Of a stretch of 64,000 bases of DNA, positions 50,910-58,703 are shown piece by piece. The stretch is from Clostridiales bacterium. Its GTDB lineage: Bacteria; Bacillota; Clostridia; Oscillospirales; Oscillospiraceae. The position numbers and the translations under genes were made by a program. How positions within the stretch are numbered: the first letter of the stretch is position 1; the number at the start of each line of letters is the position of its first letter. The stretch spans positions 1 through 64,000 of the forward strand of contig JAQXJB010000038.1 of assembly GCA_029008095.1 (NCBI GenBank), given 5' to 3'. The notes under the pieces are model-generated. The model saw only the letters and a program-made list of their open reading frames with translations, had not been told where the DNA came from and searched no databases.

Positions 50910-51731
50910 ATGTACACTTGCGCAGAATTCAACTCCATCGGAAAAGAGCTTGAGGATCTTCTCTACCTCAAAACATCTCCCATAGCTGTCAAGCTTCTTC
51001 ACAGCCGCGATGAAATACCCGATGGCTGCAGCATACCCTCCCGGGACAGAAATGAGCGTCCCGCTCTATGCCAGGCCTTCGCCCAGGTACGCCGCAACCG
51101 CCGTTCCATGGCAATGTTCAAGGAGGATCATTGGTGTCTGTGGCCCCTCATCTCCTTCCGGCTCTGCCCCGTGGATGACGATGACATAAAATATGTTGGC
51201 AGCGGCTATTTTATAAAAGACCCCGCCGCCAGCGAGGCATATTTCCGTGCCAATTTTCCCATGCTCAGCGAGGAACGCGAGAATGTGGGTATGGCTATCG
51301 CGCCTCTCTCCACCTGCACCTTTGAGCCGGACGCGGTCGTTGTATACTGTATGCCTGACCAGCTCCGCCAGCTTCTCATGGCGGCAAAGTACCGCACCGC
51401 CAAAATCGCCGGCACGGCTATGGACACCGTAGGCTCATGCATCAACGCCCTTGTGCCCGTTCTCAACGGTGAACAGGATTACTGCATGACCATCCCCGAC
51501 CCCGGTGAGTACGAACGCGCACTCGCAGGCGACAACGAAATGATATTCGTATTCAGCGGCGCCAAGACCGATGAGCTGATAGGCGGCATGCGCGACATAA
51601 ACGAAATGGGCTTCGGCTATAAAAAGCTTGCCATGGATATGAATATCGAATACCCGCGCGCTGAGTTCTACAACGTAATGTTCGCAAAGTGGGGTCTCAA
51701 GACCGGCGAACAGTGGAATCTTGAAAGATAA
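50910..51731 (+). CDS. DUF169 family protein
   Basis: A 273-residue cytoplasmic protein of the DUF169 family. Family patterns: SPIAVKLLHSRDEIPDG near the N-terminus, RPALCQAFAQVRR, and the central VVVYCMPDQLRQLLMAAKY. Seven cysteines, several in positions that could bind a metal or cluster. Function unknown. Divergent from glycyl radical enzyme 1, with the shared control region 50672-50909, which suggests related use. Ribosome binding site AAAGGGG. Confidence 0.8.
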   Translation: MYTCAEFNSIGKELEDLLYLKTSPIAVKLLHSRDEIPDGCSIPSRDRNERPALCQAFAQVRRNRRSMAMFKEDHWCLWPLISFRLCPVDDDDIKYVGSGYFIKDPAASEAYFRANFPMLSEERENVGMAIAPLSTCTFEPDAVVVYCMPDQLRQLLMAAKYRTAKIAGTAMDTVGSCINALVPVLNGEQDYCMTIPDPGEYERALAGDNEMIFVFSGAKTDELIGGMRDINEMGFGYKKLAMDMNIEYPRAEFYNVMFAKWGLKTGEQWNLER

Positions 51732-51750
51732 TCACCGTCCCGCGCTTTTT

Positions 51751-52488
51751 TCAGTATCTTACTTCCCAGAGTATCAGGCCGCAGGCTGGAGCGGTCTGTC
51801 CGGCCTGCAGGCGGTCGAGGGAGTCTATCGCGGCGCTGACGCTTTCCGCGTCACGTTCACCCAGGCCCACTTCCACAAGCGTGCCGACAATGATACGCAC
51901 CATGTTATATAAGAATCCGTCTCCGGAAACGGAAAAGCGGACTTCCCCTCCGATGCGCTCTATCTTTATCTCATCCACCCTGCGGACAGTTGATTTTTTC
52001 ATACGTTTATTTGAGCAGAAGGCCTTGAAATCGTGCTTGCCGCATATGCGCTTCGCGGCTTCCCGCATGGCTTCGATATCCAGCTTGCGGGGCATCATCC
52101 AAAGGTATTTCCGCTCAAAAACATTGGGTTCTTCGCTGTTCCATATACGGTAAACATACGTTTTCCCAACGCAGTTGAGCCGCGCGTGAAAGCGTGGCGC
52201 GGCCTCGCTGAGCGATAAAGCGCCGATGTCTTCCGGCAGGTATGTACGCATCTGCCGCAGCAGCTCATCGGCGCTGATTTCTGTTTCAGCCCGGAAGGAG
52301 GCCACCTGCATACGGGCATGAGCGCCCGCGTCCGTACGGCCGGAGCCATTGACCTCCACATCCTGCCCCAGCAGGCGGGAAAGCAGCGCTTCAAGTTTGG
52401 CCTGTATGGTATTGGGTGTGTTTCCCTGCTTCTGCCAGCCCTTATATCGGCTGCCGTCATAAGCAAGGGTCAAGCGAAAATTTCTCAT
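51751..52488 (-). CDS. truA: tRNA pseudouridine(38-40) synthase
   Basis: A 245-residue enzyme that makes pseudouridine at positions 38-40 of the tRNA anticodon arm. Motifs: AYDGSRYKGWQ at the N-terminus, the catalytic GRTDAGAHA with its aspartate, and FLYNMVRIIVGTL near the end. Length is normal. It converges with the DUF169 gene (19 bases apart) and directly follows the DUF3048 lipoprotein gene. Confidence 0.93.
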   Translation of the reverse strand: MRNFRLTLAYDGSRYKGWQKQGNTPNTIQAKLEALLSRLLGQDVEVNGSGRTDAGAHARMQVASFRAETEISADELLRQMRTYLPEDIGALSLSEAAPRFHARLNCVGKTYVYRIWNSEEPNVFERKYLWMMPRKLDIEAMREAAKRICGKHDFKAFCSNKRMKKSTVRRVDEIKIERIGGEVRFSVSGDGFLYNMVRIIVGTLVEVGLGERDAESVSAAIDSLDRLQAGQTAPACGLILWEVRY

Positions 52489-52500
52489 CTCACATCTCCG

Positions 52501-53625
52501 TCATTCGGCAGTTGGGGTATTTTCCAGCGGGATAAGGTTTACATAAGTCCGGCCGCGGCCAAGCTGCAGCTCGCTGCCGTCCTCATTATAATATCTGAAC
52601 GGCGAGTTGCGGTTTCCCTTTTCCCATCTGATGGGAACCATCCGGCCACCGCAGGCATACCATCCCGAACCGCTGTCAAGGGTAACTATCATATGGCCAT
52701 AGCTGTCTCCGCTGGATTTGCAGGGTATTTGGAGCGTTATGACGTTAGTCACGCTCACCTGAGAGCCATCGTTGCCGTCTATATAGGGGCTGCCGTACTC
52801 CTCGACCATGTAGAGGCCTGTATCGGCGTCATAGGTAAACACGCCGGTCTTATAATTTGAGAAAGGAACCGTTATCGTGCCGGCGCTCACGCCTTCCGTG
52901 GGCGTGCCATCGTCGGAAAAGCTGAGACCAAGCTCAAAATCCGCCGTGTGTTCGGCTCTGATGCCGTAATTCTCCACGGCGGTCATTATCCGCTCGCCGG
53001 AGGTCAGCAGGCTGTGCTCATAGGCGTACTTTTTGCCGTCTCCCATGCGGTATTGGTCGCGGTAAAACACACCGGCGGCGGAATAGCTGAATCTGCCGTT
53101 CACTCCGTCCATGTTGTCCACGCCCCAATTGCTCAGGTCGGAATACGCCTGCTCGCTTCCGCCAGCGTGGACGAAAATAGCGTCATGTCCCAAGGCCAGT
53201 TCTATGTAATACGGTCTTGCGGAACGCACGGAACCGATCATATCCACGCCCTCCACAGACTGATAAACGCCCAGCATGCGGGTTATACCGCCCTCGGCTA
53301 TGACCTCGTATATGATGTCCGCGCGGCTGTTGCCCTGCTGAGGCTGAGCCTCACGGATATTATTGAGCATAACAGCGATAGGACGCCTGCCGCTGATATC
53401 TTCGTCCACTGGCTCACCCGTAAGAGGATTAACGGGGCCGTTATATGGTGTTGGCTCGGGAGCAGGCTCAGGGGTAGGCTCCGGCGTAGGTGTTGACGCG
53501 GACGTGGGAACAGGCGTTGCCGTGGCCGGAGGAGCCGGGTCTACGTTCTCACTCTTTCCGCCGCAGGCCGTCATAGAAAGCAGCATAAGCAGTGCGAGCA
53601 TTATAGCAATGAATTTGTTTTGCAT
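52501..53625 (-). CDS. DUF3048 (YerB-like) lipoprotein
   Basis: A 374-residue lipoprotein: signal peptide with lipobox SMTAC (Cys about 22), a Pro/Thr/Glu-rich linker of about 45 residues that probably spans the cell wall, then the DUF3048 domains (NPLTGEPVDEDISGRRPIAVMLNN, QPQQGNSRADIIYEVIAEGGITR, and MIGSVRSARPYYIELA). Family function unknown, presumed cell-envelope related. The ATG at 53625 follows AAGGGGAAC. Own promoter at 53674-53702. Confidence 0.85.
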   Translation of the reverse strand: MQNKFIAIMLALLMLLSMTACGGKSENVDPAPPATATPVPTSASTPTPEPTPEPAPEPTPYNGPVNPLTGEPVDEDISGRRPIAVMLNNIREAQPQQGNSRADIIYEVIAEGGITRMLGVYQSVEGVDMIGSVRSARPYYIELALGHDAIFVHAGGSEQAYSDLSNWGVDNMDGVNGRFSYSAAGVFYRDQYRMGDGKKYAYEHSLLTSGERIMTAVENYGIRAEHTADFELGLSFSDDGTPTEGVSAGTITVPFSNYKTGVFTYDADTGLYMVEEYGSPYIDGNDGSQVSVTNVITLQIPCKSSGDSYGHMIVTLDSGSGWYACGGRMVPIRWEKGNRNSPFRYYNEDGSELQLGRGRTYVNLIPLENTPTAE

Positions 53626-53673
53626 ATCGTTCCCCTTCTTATATAAGACGTTTTTCGACAAGTGAATATACCT

Positions 53674-53702
53674 ATTCTACTTTTACGGGGAATGATTGTC
53701 AA
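53674..53702 (-). promoter_or_regulatory. Promoter of the DUF3048 lipoprotein gene
   Basis: On the reverse strand TTGACA (53702-53697), 17 bases, TAGAAT (53679-53674). A GC-rich hairpin (GCGGAGCGGG with CCCCGCCCCGC, about 53749-53778) between here and the upstream lipoprotein may act as its terminator. Confidence 0.65.
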
Positions 53703-53782
53703 CCTTTGGCGGAGCAATGGCAAATGATGGCGATACAACGAGCTCTGCGGAGCGGGAGCAAGCCCCGCCCCGCAAAGCGCTG

Positions 53783-54361
53783 TCAATCAAAGAAGCCCTT
53801 GAAAATATCCGCCGCGCCCTCAGCGTTTTTAGCCACAGCAAAGAAAACATAGTTCCCCGCGGTCTCCATGACGTAATTTTCCACCAGCTTTAGCTGCTCG
53901 GGCAGATATTTTTCCCACTGCTCAACAAGAGCCGCCTGATGGGCCATTACCTCTTCCTTGACCGCTTCAAGCTCTCCTTCCTTACATTCCGCGATCAGGA
54001 ACTCCGAGGCACTCACGTTCATCAGGGGATATTGAAAAACGAAGCTTTCCAGCTTCTCCGGGTCAATGCCCGTCACTTCCTTAAGACTCTCGGCAGGTAT
54101 GGCTTCAGTCACAGGAAAGGTATCTCCGTATTTGTCGTATATAGCGTTCCAAATTGCCTCAGGGGACGTTTTCCCCTCCTCCGCGCCCGCAGTATTTCCA
54201 GGCTGCTGGGTGCCGGGTGTAGGTACGGTCGTGGCAGGCAAATTGGTGCTTGCGTCCGGAAGATTATCCGGGGACGCGTTGTTATTTTCGTTGTTTCTCG
54301 CGCAGGCCGTGAAGCTGAGAAGCATTACCGCCGCCATCGCAAGGGCAGTTACCCTTTTCAT
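53783..54361 (-). CDS. DUF4358-type lipoprotein
   Basis: A 192-residue lipoprotein: signal peptide ending SFTAC (Cys about 19), an Asn/Pro/Thr-rich linker, then a small domain with WNAIYDKYGDTFP, EVTGIDPEKLESFVFQYPLMNVSASEFLIAE and a long helix, characteristic of DUF4358 proteins in clostridia. Role unknown. I place the start at ATG 54361 (MKRVTALAM), nine bases after AAAGGA; the longer frame to 54406 adds a charged stretch unlike a signal peptide. Confidence 0.78.
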   Translation of the reverse strand: MKRVTALAMAAVMLLSFTACARNNENNNASPDNLPDASTNLPATTVPTPGTQQPGNTAGAEEGKTSPEAIWNAIYDKYGDTFPVTEAIPAESLKEVTGIDPEKLESFVFQYPLMNVSASEFLIAECKEGELEAVKEEVMAHQAALVEQWEKYLPEQLKLVENYVMETAGNYVFFAVAKNAEGAADIFKGFFD

Positions 54362-54544
54362 ATACATTTTCCTTTCCGCCGGACGGTGTTTCGTCCGTTT
54401 TGCCATAGTTTGAATGCTTTTGCCCCAAATTATGCATAAACATCGTTTTCAGCGTTTTTTTAATAAGTTATTATGGACATTTAAAAGCTTTTTGTATAAT
54501 ATATAGATATGATATTTATAAAGCTATGAAAGGGGATCACCTTA

Positions 54545-56995
54545 ATGTATACTTTCAAGCCCGCAACTGACCGTATTCTGCACATGCGCCAGCTCATCCG
54601 CGACCGATGCATAAGAACCGACGCCGAGAGAACCATTCTCACCACCGAGGCTCATAAGATGTACGCTCATGTTGTTCCCATCATCCAGCGCCCTCTTATT
54701 TTCAAGTATGTATGCGAAAACATCACCTGCCCCGTTGAGGATTTTGAAATAATCGTTGGCTCCAGAAGCAAGTACTTCTGCGGCAGCACCAGCGACCCCA
54801 TGTGGGTGGGCGCGGGCTTCATGCACCGCGTCGCCGAGCAGGAATGGCAGCTCCGGGATGACGGGCTCTACCACAACAACGAGAAGGAGGACGGCATCGC
54901 CCTCTGTATCGGTCAGGAGGATATCGACGCCTTCAAGAGCGTTGAGGAATATTGGCAGGACAAGGGCATCCCAAAGATGGCCGAGGCCTGGCAGCCCGAT
55001 GGCTACAAGGAATTTTCCGAGCTTCTCGCCTCCGACTACGGCCAGGGCATGGGTCTGATGATGATACCCGTCGGGCACCTTGTCGCGGGCTATAAGAAAA
55101 TAATCAACGTGGGCTACGGCGCCATCCGCGCTCAGGCTCAGGCCTTTATCGACGCCCATCACGGCAATATCATGGGTGAGGACATGGATAAGTATATGTT
55201 CTACAAGTCCGCGGTTCTGGCCTGCGACGCCGGCTCCGCCCTCTGCCGCCGCTACGGTGAGACCTGCGCGGCCAAGGCAGCAGTGGAAACCGATCCCGCA
55301 AGAAAGGCCGAGCTTGAAAAGATGGCGGACGGCCTTGCATGGATCTCCGAAAAGCCCGCGCGTACCTTCTGGGAGGCCTGCCAGCTCACCATGATGTATC
55401 AGGTACTGCTCCAGCTCGCCGGCGGCTATCCCTCTCCCTCCTTCGGCCGCTTCGACCAGTACACCTGGCCGTTCCTGAAGAAGGACCTGGAGGAAGGGCG
55501 CATCACAATGGAAGAGGCTCAGGAGATCGTTGACGCGTTCTTCCTGAAGGCAAACTGCTTCTACGGCGGCGGCCTCGGCAGACTTGCCCAGACCACCGGC
55601 ATCGGCAACACTTACCAGCACACCACTATCGGCGGCGTTGACCCCGACACCGGCGAGGATGCCACAAATCCCGTCACCTTCATGGTGCTCGAGACTGTGG
55701 GCAGACTGCTGCTCCACGATCCCACCATTTCTCTGCGTATCAACAAGAACACACCCAAGGAGCTTTGGGACTGTGCCATTGAGACCTCCAAGCTTGTCGG
55801 CGGTCTGCCTCTGTTCCAGAACGACGAGGTCATTATCCCCGGCCTTATCCGGGAGCTGAATTTTGAACTGAAGGACGCCCGGGACTACGGCGTCATCGGC
55901 TGCCAGGAGATAGTGGGCTGCGGCACGGACTATCCCGCTCCCAACGGCGTTCACGCGCCCCATGCCAGCATCCACTACGGCGTGGTGCTTGACATGGCGC
56001 TCAATAACGGTATCAACCCCTATAACGGCAAGCAGGCGCCCCTGCACACCGGCTACCTCTACGAGATGAACTCCATTGAGGAGGTGCGCGACGCCATTGA
56101 GCAGATGACCCGCTACATACTCAAATGGTTCGTCACCGTGAACAACTACACCGAGTATATCTCCACATGGCTCTGCACCCACGCCGACCTTTCCATCTCT
56201 ATGGAAGGCTGCATGGAAAAGGGCAAGGACGCCGTTCAGGGCGGCTGCAAGTACAATTCCTACGGCGGCACCGCCACCGGTCTTGCCACCATCGCGGACT
56301 CCATCACCACCATCAAATACATGTGCTTTGATAAGAAGCTCTGCACCACCCGCGAGCTTTATGACGCCTTTATCGCCAACTGGGAGGGCTACGAGGAGCT
56401 GCGCCAGCGCATCATCGCCGAGGTACCTCATTTCGGCAACGGCGACCCCTATGCCGACATCGAGATGAAGTGGATATGCGACCTTTATTACGACATCTGC
56501 GGCGAATGCTACTCCAAGCGTTCCCCCTATTATAAGTCCGGTCTTTACGGCGCCGCCGACCATGTGGCTCAGGGCTACACCACCTGGGCAACTCCCGACG
56601 GACGCAAGTTCGGCGAACCCATTGCCGACGCCGCCTCTCCCGTTCAGGGCAGGGATAAGAACGGCCCCACCGCCGTTTTCAACTCCGCTCTCGTCTACGA
56701 CCAGAGCCACTACATGGACGGCATAGCGCTGAATCTGCGCATCCATCCCTCCGCGGTCAGCACCGAGGCCGCCAAGGATTCTCTCATTGAGATGACCAGG
56801 ACCTACTTTGAGTCCGGTGGTCTGGAGGTTCAGTACAACATCGTTTCCGCCGGCACCATGCGCGCCGCCCAGAAGGATCCGGATACATACCGTGACCTTG
56901 TTGTCCGCATAGCGGGCTATTCCGCATACTTCGTCGAACTGGGCACGGATATGCAGAATGACCTTATCAGCAGAACAGAAAATTCCATAGGCTAA
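54545..56995 (+). CDS. Glycyl radical enzyme 2 with GCQE active-site motif
   Basis: An 816-residue glycyl radical enzyme about as long as enzyme 1 but only distantly similar. The glycyl radical site is RIAGYSAYFVELG near residue 790. The thiyl region reads GVIGCQEIVGCGTD, keeping the CxE arrangement of eliminating or decarboxylating enzymes but with Gln between Cys and Glu and a second Cys five residues further on. This does not match the GCVEP of glycerol/choline enzymes or the paired cysteines of pyruvate formate-lyase. The substrate is unknown; a decarboxylase or a dehydratase of amino-acid-derived compounds is conceivable. No activase gene is adjacent; the one at 47218 is the only candidate in the window. 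Ribosome binding site AAAGGGG; a TATAAT lies near 54496. Strong terminator follows. Confidence 0.85.
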   Translation: MYTFKPATDRILHMRQLIRDRCIRTDAERTILTTEAHKMYAHVVPIIQRPLIFKYVCENITCPVEDFEIIVGSRSKYFCGSTSDPMWVGAGFMHRVAEQEWQLRDDGLYHNNEKEDGIALCIGQEDIDAFKSVEEYWQDKGIPKMAEAWQPDGYKEFSELLASDYGQGMGLMMIPVGHLVAGYKKIINVGYGAIRAQAQAFIDAHHGNIMGEDMDKYMFYKSAVLACDAGSALCRRYGETCAAKAAVETDPARKAELEKMADGLAWISEKPARTFWEACQLTMMYQVLLQLAGGYPSPSFGRFDQYTWPFLKKDLEEGRITMEEAQEIVDAFFLKANCFYGGGLGRLAQTTGIGNTYQHTTIGGVDPDTGEDATNPVTFMVLETVGRLLLHDPTISLRINKNTPKELWDCAIETSKLVGGLPLFQNDEVIIPGLIRELNFELKDARDYGVIGCQEIVGCGTDYPAPNGVHAPHASIHYGVVLDMALNNGINPYNGKQAPLHTGYLYEMNSIEEVRDAIEQMTRYILKWFVTVNNYTEYISTWLCTHADLSISMEGCMEKGKDAVQGGCKYNSYGGTATGLATIADSITTIKYMCFDKKLCTTRELYDAFIANWEGYEELRQRIIAEVPHFGNGDPYADIEMKWICDLYYDICGECYSKRSPYYKSGLYGAADHVAQGYTTWATPDGRKFGEPIADAASPVQGRDKNGPTAVFNSALVYDQSHYMDGIALNLRIHPSAVSTEAAKDSLIEMTRTYFESGGLEVQYNIVSAGTMRAAQKDPDTYRDLVVRIAGYSAYFVELGTDMQNDLISRTENSIG

Positions 56996-57002
56996 ACAAT
57001 TT

Positions 57003-57031
57003 AACGGCGGCTGCGTGTTGCAGCCGCCGTT
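57003..57031 (+). terminator. Terminator of glycyl radical enzyme 2
   Basis: A perfect 12-bp stem AACGGCGGCTGC with GCAGCCGCCGTT, five-base loop. The following bases (GGTTTATG) have only a short T-run. Confidence 0.65.
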
Positions 57032-57034
57032 GGT

Positions 57035-57355
57035 TTATGAAATTTTTGCTTTACGTTTGGCAATTCGTCCGCGTATCAGCAGCACCACCCACATAACACC
57101 GAACAACGCCGTCAGCGGCACAAGCAGATAGATTTCAAAGGGCACAAAAACGTGCATAAAATTCTCCGTAACACCATAGCCCATTGAGAACATAACCATA
57201 TCTGCAAGCATTACGTTAGGCCGTGCCATTATGGTGAGAGGCCAATCTTCTTTTCCGTTTCCCGCAGTTCGTATCACCTTTTCCAATGGAACAAATCCAA
57301 CTAACCGCTTGGGGTAAAGAGATTCAAATGCTCCGCAAGACACTGCGGACATCAT
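57035..57355 (-). CDS. Uncharacterised 106-residue membrane protein or gene remnant
   Basis: One membrane span near the C-terminus (YLLVPLTALFGVMWVVLLI) and a basic end. I recognise no family. There is no Shine-Dalgarno sequence before the ATG at 57355, and the terminator of the transporter gene (57383-57434) lies directly upstream, so expression is doubtful. It could be the 3' remnant of a larger membrane protein. Confidence 0.35.
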   Translation of the reverse strand: MMSAVSCGAFESLYPKRLVGFVPLEKVIRTAGNGKEDWPLTIMARPNVMLADMVMFSMGYGVTENFMHVFVPFEIYLLVPLTALFGVMWVVLLIRGRIAKRKAKIS

Positions 57356-57382
57356 TATTCAGTTATTTCCGAGCTAACCAGC

Positions 57383-57434
57383 CGCAAAAAGGGACTGCGC
57401 AAAATTTTCATTTTGCGGCAGTCCCTTTTTTTGC
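57383..57434. terminator. Bidirectional terminator after the DMT transporter gene
   Basis: AAAAAGGGACTGC and GCAGTCCCTTTTTTT form the outer stem, and AAAAT/ATTTT extends it inside. T-runs are present on both strands, about 60 bases past the transporter stop. Confidence 0.75.
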
Positions 57435-57496
57435 GGAAGCTTCGCTTTTATTGTATTTTGAGGGCACGAAACTTCATGCACAGTGCAGCGCGCTCT

Positions 57497-58402
57497 TTAC
57501 GCTTTTATCTTTGCTCTCTCCGGGAGCTGGGTGATGATAATGGCCGCGAACATGATCACGCAGCCGATGGCCTCGCGGGCTGTGGGTATCTCCCGGAGAA
57601 TAATCATACCCGTAAGCACAGCGAACACGGATTCAAGGCTCATAAGCAGAGAGGCCATTGTGGGGCGGGTATACTTCTGTCCCACGATCTGCAGGGTATA
57701 CGCCACGCCGCAGGACATCACGCCCGCGTAGAGGATCGGCACGGCAGCAGCCATAAGGCCGCTGATATCCGGCTTCTCGAAAAGGAACATGAACACGCAG
57801 GATATAACGCCGCATACAAGGAACTGTATGCAGGACAGCTTCACGCCGTCCACAAGGGAAGCGTAGTGGTCGACCACAACGATATGGAACGAGAACGCCA
57901 CGGCGCAGAGCAGCACAAGGGTATCTCCCCTGGAAAGCCTGAAGCCTCCGGTCATGCTCAGCAAATACAGACCCACGAGAGCCATCGCGATGCAAAGCCA
58001 CATGCGCAGCGATGATTTCTTACCCATGAACAGCCCCAGCACCGGCACGATGACAATATAGAGGGCAGTGATAAATCCGGCCTTACCCGCAGTGGTATAC
58101 TGTATACCCTGCTGCTGCAAATTTGCGGCAATGGTCATAATAATGCCGCAGATAATGCCCGCCTTCCACAGCAAAGCCCTGTCCGCCTTTGTGGGCTTAA
58201 CGTACTCCCCTTTTTTCTTCTTCATGGCGCTGATGACAAGTATCACCGGCACCAGCACAGCCGAGCCTACAAGGGAACGCACACCCTGAAAGGTGAACGC
58301 GCCGATATGGTCCATGCCAACGCTCTGGGCAACGAACGCGCTGCCCCAGATAAGCGCCGTGATAAGCAGAAGAATATTGCCTTTTATTTCTCCGCTTTTC
58401 AT
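57497..58402 (-). CDS. DMT/EamA-family transporter
   Basis: About 301 residues with ten hydrophobic spans in two EamA repeats (first half starts ILLLITALIWGSAFVAQ, second repeat DTLVLLCAVAFSFHIVVVD and ends with GMIILREIPTAREAIGCVIMF). Members export amino acids, nucleobases or other metabolites; the substrate is unknown. Start uncertain: the ATG at 58402 lies 14 bases behind GGAG, while the GTG at 58417 overlaps it. Confidence 0.85.
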   Translation of the reverse strand: MKSGEIKGNILLLITALIWGSAFVAQSVGMDHIGAFTFQGVRSLVGSAVLVPVILVISAMKKKKGEYVKPTKADRALLWKAGIICGIIMTIAANLQQQGIQYTTAGKAGFITALYIVIVPVLGLFMGKKSSLRMWLCIAMALVGLYLLSMTGGFRLSRGDTLVLLCAVAFSFHIVVVDHYASLVDGVKLSCIQFLVCGVISCVFMFLFEKPDISGLMAAAVPILYAGVMSCGVAYTLQIVGQKYTRPTMASLLMSLESVFAVLTGMIILREIPTAREAIGCVIMFAAIIITQLPERAKIKA

Positions 58403-58606
58403 CTTTATGTTTTTCACTCCTACACATTAAAATTTATCATGCATTATATACCTTTATGTCAGTTTCCGTCAATCCCGAAAGCATGAATACGTTCGGTGAA
58501 TTTGTTCGATTTTCAGAGGACGTTTTTTGCCCTAAATATACGAAATTTTCAGGCATTTTTGCTTATTTTTTTCAGTTTTATTGTTCAAAAAAATTTATAT
58601 TTGATA

Positions 58607-58635
58607 TTGCACATAAAAGCAAATCATATTATAAT
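58607..58635 (+). promoter_or_regulatory. Promoter of the molybdenum hydroxylase gene
   Basis: TTGCAC (58607-58612), 17 bases, perfect TATAAT (58630-58635), about 70 bases before the ATG. The gap 58403-58703 is AT-rich and otherwise empty. Confidence 0.6.
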
Positions 58636-58703
58636 ATCTTATATTGAGTCATTATGCTTATAACAAAATACCCCACGTACTCAGGATACGGAAAGGAGAA
58701 AAA

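Noticed and set aside
53703..53780. Possible fifth copy of the structured repeat (ATGGCAAATGATGGC)
   Set aside because: Only the short ATGATGGC stretch matches; the GTGTGA palindrome and closing stem are absent. The GC-rich hairpin is more likely a terminator.
54542..56746. 734-codon antisense frame over glycyl radical enzyme 2
   Set aside because: Same reason; composition typical of reverse-complement shadow frames.
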